A DNA stretch of 64,000 nucleotides from Pedobacter sp. Leaf216 (GTDB taxonomy: Bacteria; Bacteroidota; Bacteroidia; Sphingobacteriales; Sphingobacteriaceae). Below, one piece after another: positions 63,541 to 64,000 of this stretch. The translations under genes and the position numbers were made by a program. Within the stretch, counting starts at the first letter, position 1. Each line of letters starts with the position of its first letter. The notes beneath the pieces were generated by a model that worked only from the letters and a program-made list of their open reading frames with translations, did not search any database and was not told the origin of the DNA. The DNA lies in contig NZ_LMKM01000014.1 in assembly GCF_001421515.1 (NCBI RefSeq), positions 1 through 64,000 on the forward strand. Reading direction: 5' to 3'.

Positions 63541-63864
63541 TCTGCATTAATTTTTTTTATACTTTCCCGCACAATATAGCCCGGGCTGTTTGGTAATGCA
63601 ATAAGTTTTACAAAAGCATTTTCGGCCATCTTCCTTTTTGTATCCTTCAACGCTTATAACAAAAGCGGCATTACTGTTAAAATGGTAACATAATTTAACA
63701 TTTAGCTCAGGTACATCAACAACTAAAGTTATTATCTTCGTAGAAAACTAAAACGTAGCAGTTTACGTTTATAACTTAGCCTGGCAAAAATACCAGCATA
63801 CATATAAAACTTAATGAACTTGGAGTATCGACCTCGTACATGGGGTAGATAAGCGCACAAGATC
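63541..63864. other. 324-base gap, no confident gene
   Basis: The minus strand has an open frame of 33 codons (63528-63629), with a purine-rich aaggaag before its ATG, that overlaps the end of the small membrane-protein gene; another minus frame here lacks a start. Neither is convincing. The stretch presumably includes the promoter of the desaturase gene. Confidence 0.35.
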
Positions 63865-64000
63865 ATGAAATCAAAAGCAAAATTCCCCTGTTTAACGGGA
63901 AATTCTTTTTACGCCGAAGTTCGCCGTAGGGTAAATAAAGATTTTAAGGAAAACAACAGAAGTACAAATGCCAACAAATTAATGTGGTTTAAAGCCTGCT
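63865..64000 (+). CDS. fatty acid (acyl-CoA) desaturase, N-terminal part, cut by window end
   Basis: The frame begins MKSKAKFPCLTGNSFYAEVRRRVNKDFKENN and continues RSTNANKLMWFKAC at the edge. This N-terminus matches membrane fatty-acid desaturases of the linoleoyl-CoA/delta-type (short motif F-x-x-x-(L/V)-x-x-R-V then a K-W-F/L-K segment before the first helix). The His boxes lie outside the window, so the assignment is based on 45 residues. Confidence 0.6.
   Translation, partial: MKSKAKFPCLTGNSFYAEVRRRVNKDFKENNRSTNANKLMWFKAC

Noticed and set aside
63528..63629. 33-codon minus-strand frame with purine-rich upstream bases
   Set aside because: It overlaps the end of the two-helix membrane-protein gene and competes with another open frame in the same place; no support beyond length.
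1..64000. Search by eye for tRNA, rRNA and CRISPR arrays
   Set aside because: No cloverleaf with a GGTTCGAAT-type T-loop, no rRNA-like stretch and no regularly spaced repeats with unique spacers were found; the three 75-base units at 25.6-26.0 kb are irregularly spaced.

Overview
The window looks like the chromosome of a member of the Bacteroidota, most likely family Sphingobacteriaceae (Pedobacter-like). This rests on three SusC/SusD outer-membrane transport pairs, FecR/ECF-sigma control, many lipoproteins with a short signal peptide ending in Cys, AT-rich intergenic DNA, promoter -7 elements of the form TAnnTTTG, absence of clear Shine-Dalgarno sites and a typical set of intergenic repeats. 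The genus is an inference. No rRNA, tRNA, CRISPR array or complete insertion sequence was seen.

Region 1 (about 0.5-18.1 kb, all minus strand) is a polysaccharide utilisation locus. A GntR-type regulator with a LacI-like sensor and a sodium:solute symporter lie upstream, followed by SusC, SusD, two discoidin-like surface lipoproteins, a GH95 alpha-L-fucosidase, a GH27/36-like enzyme and a GH36 alpha-galactosidase. The enzymes suggest a glycan carrying terminal alpha-galactose and alpha-L-fucose (or alpha-L-galactose). The first 170 bases may hold the end of an insertion element and a cut-off peptidase gene.

Region 2 (18.4-25.5 kb) holds a small YtxH-like protein, then a separate SusC/SusD pair on the minus strand whose long leader carries a SAM-I (S-box) riboswitch with its own intrinsic terminator and a second terminator-like hairpin. 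This suggests a nutrient transporter switched on when S-adenosylmethionine is low. A TlpA-type thioredoxin-like protein is divergent from it.

Region 3 (26.0-40.7 kb, minus strand) is a compact ten-gene locus: ECF sigma factor, FecR anti-sigma factor, STN-domain SusC, SusD, DUF4843 lipoprotein, PKD-like lipoprotein, DUF4369-TlpA protein, a large protein ending in a DsbD-alpha-like domain, a second TlpA protein, and a two-domain HtrA-like protease whose second domain has lost the standard catalytic residues and contains a PDZ. A surface-signalled TonB importer is thus tied to extracytoplasmic thiol chemistry and proteolysis. With the SAM-riboswitch transporter, this is the best candidate for an undescribed system.

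Region 4 (41.3-50.2 kb) carries a LytTR response regulator and LytS-type kinase with a small Thr/Ser-rich peptide gene between them, an orphan receiver protein, small proteins, an outer-membrane protein/lipoprotein pair and another sigma factor. Region 5 (50.5-64 kb) is mostly housekeeping or of general use: YfhO-like membrane protein, ABA4-like protein, Crp/Fnr regulator, methionine aminopeptidase, a GHKL ATPase, cysE-cysM for cysteine synthesis, a receiver protein, a large PVC-type cytochrome c/beta-propeller protein and the start of a fatty acid desaturase.
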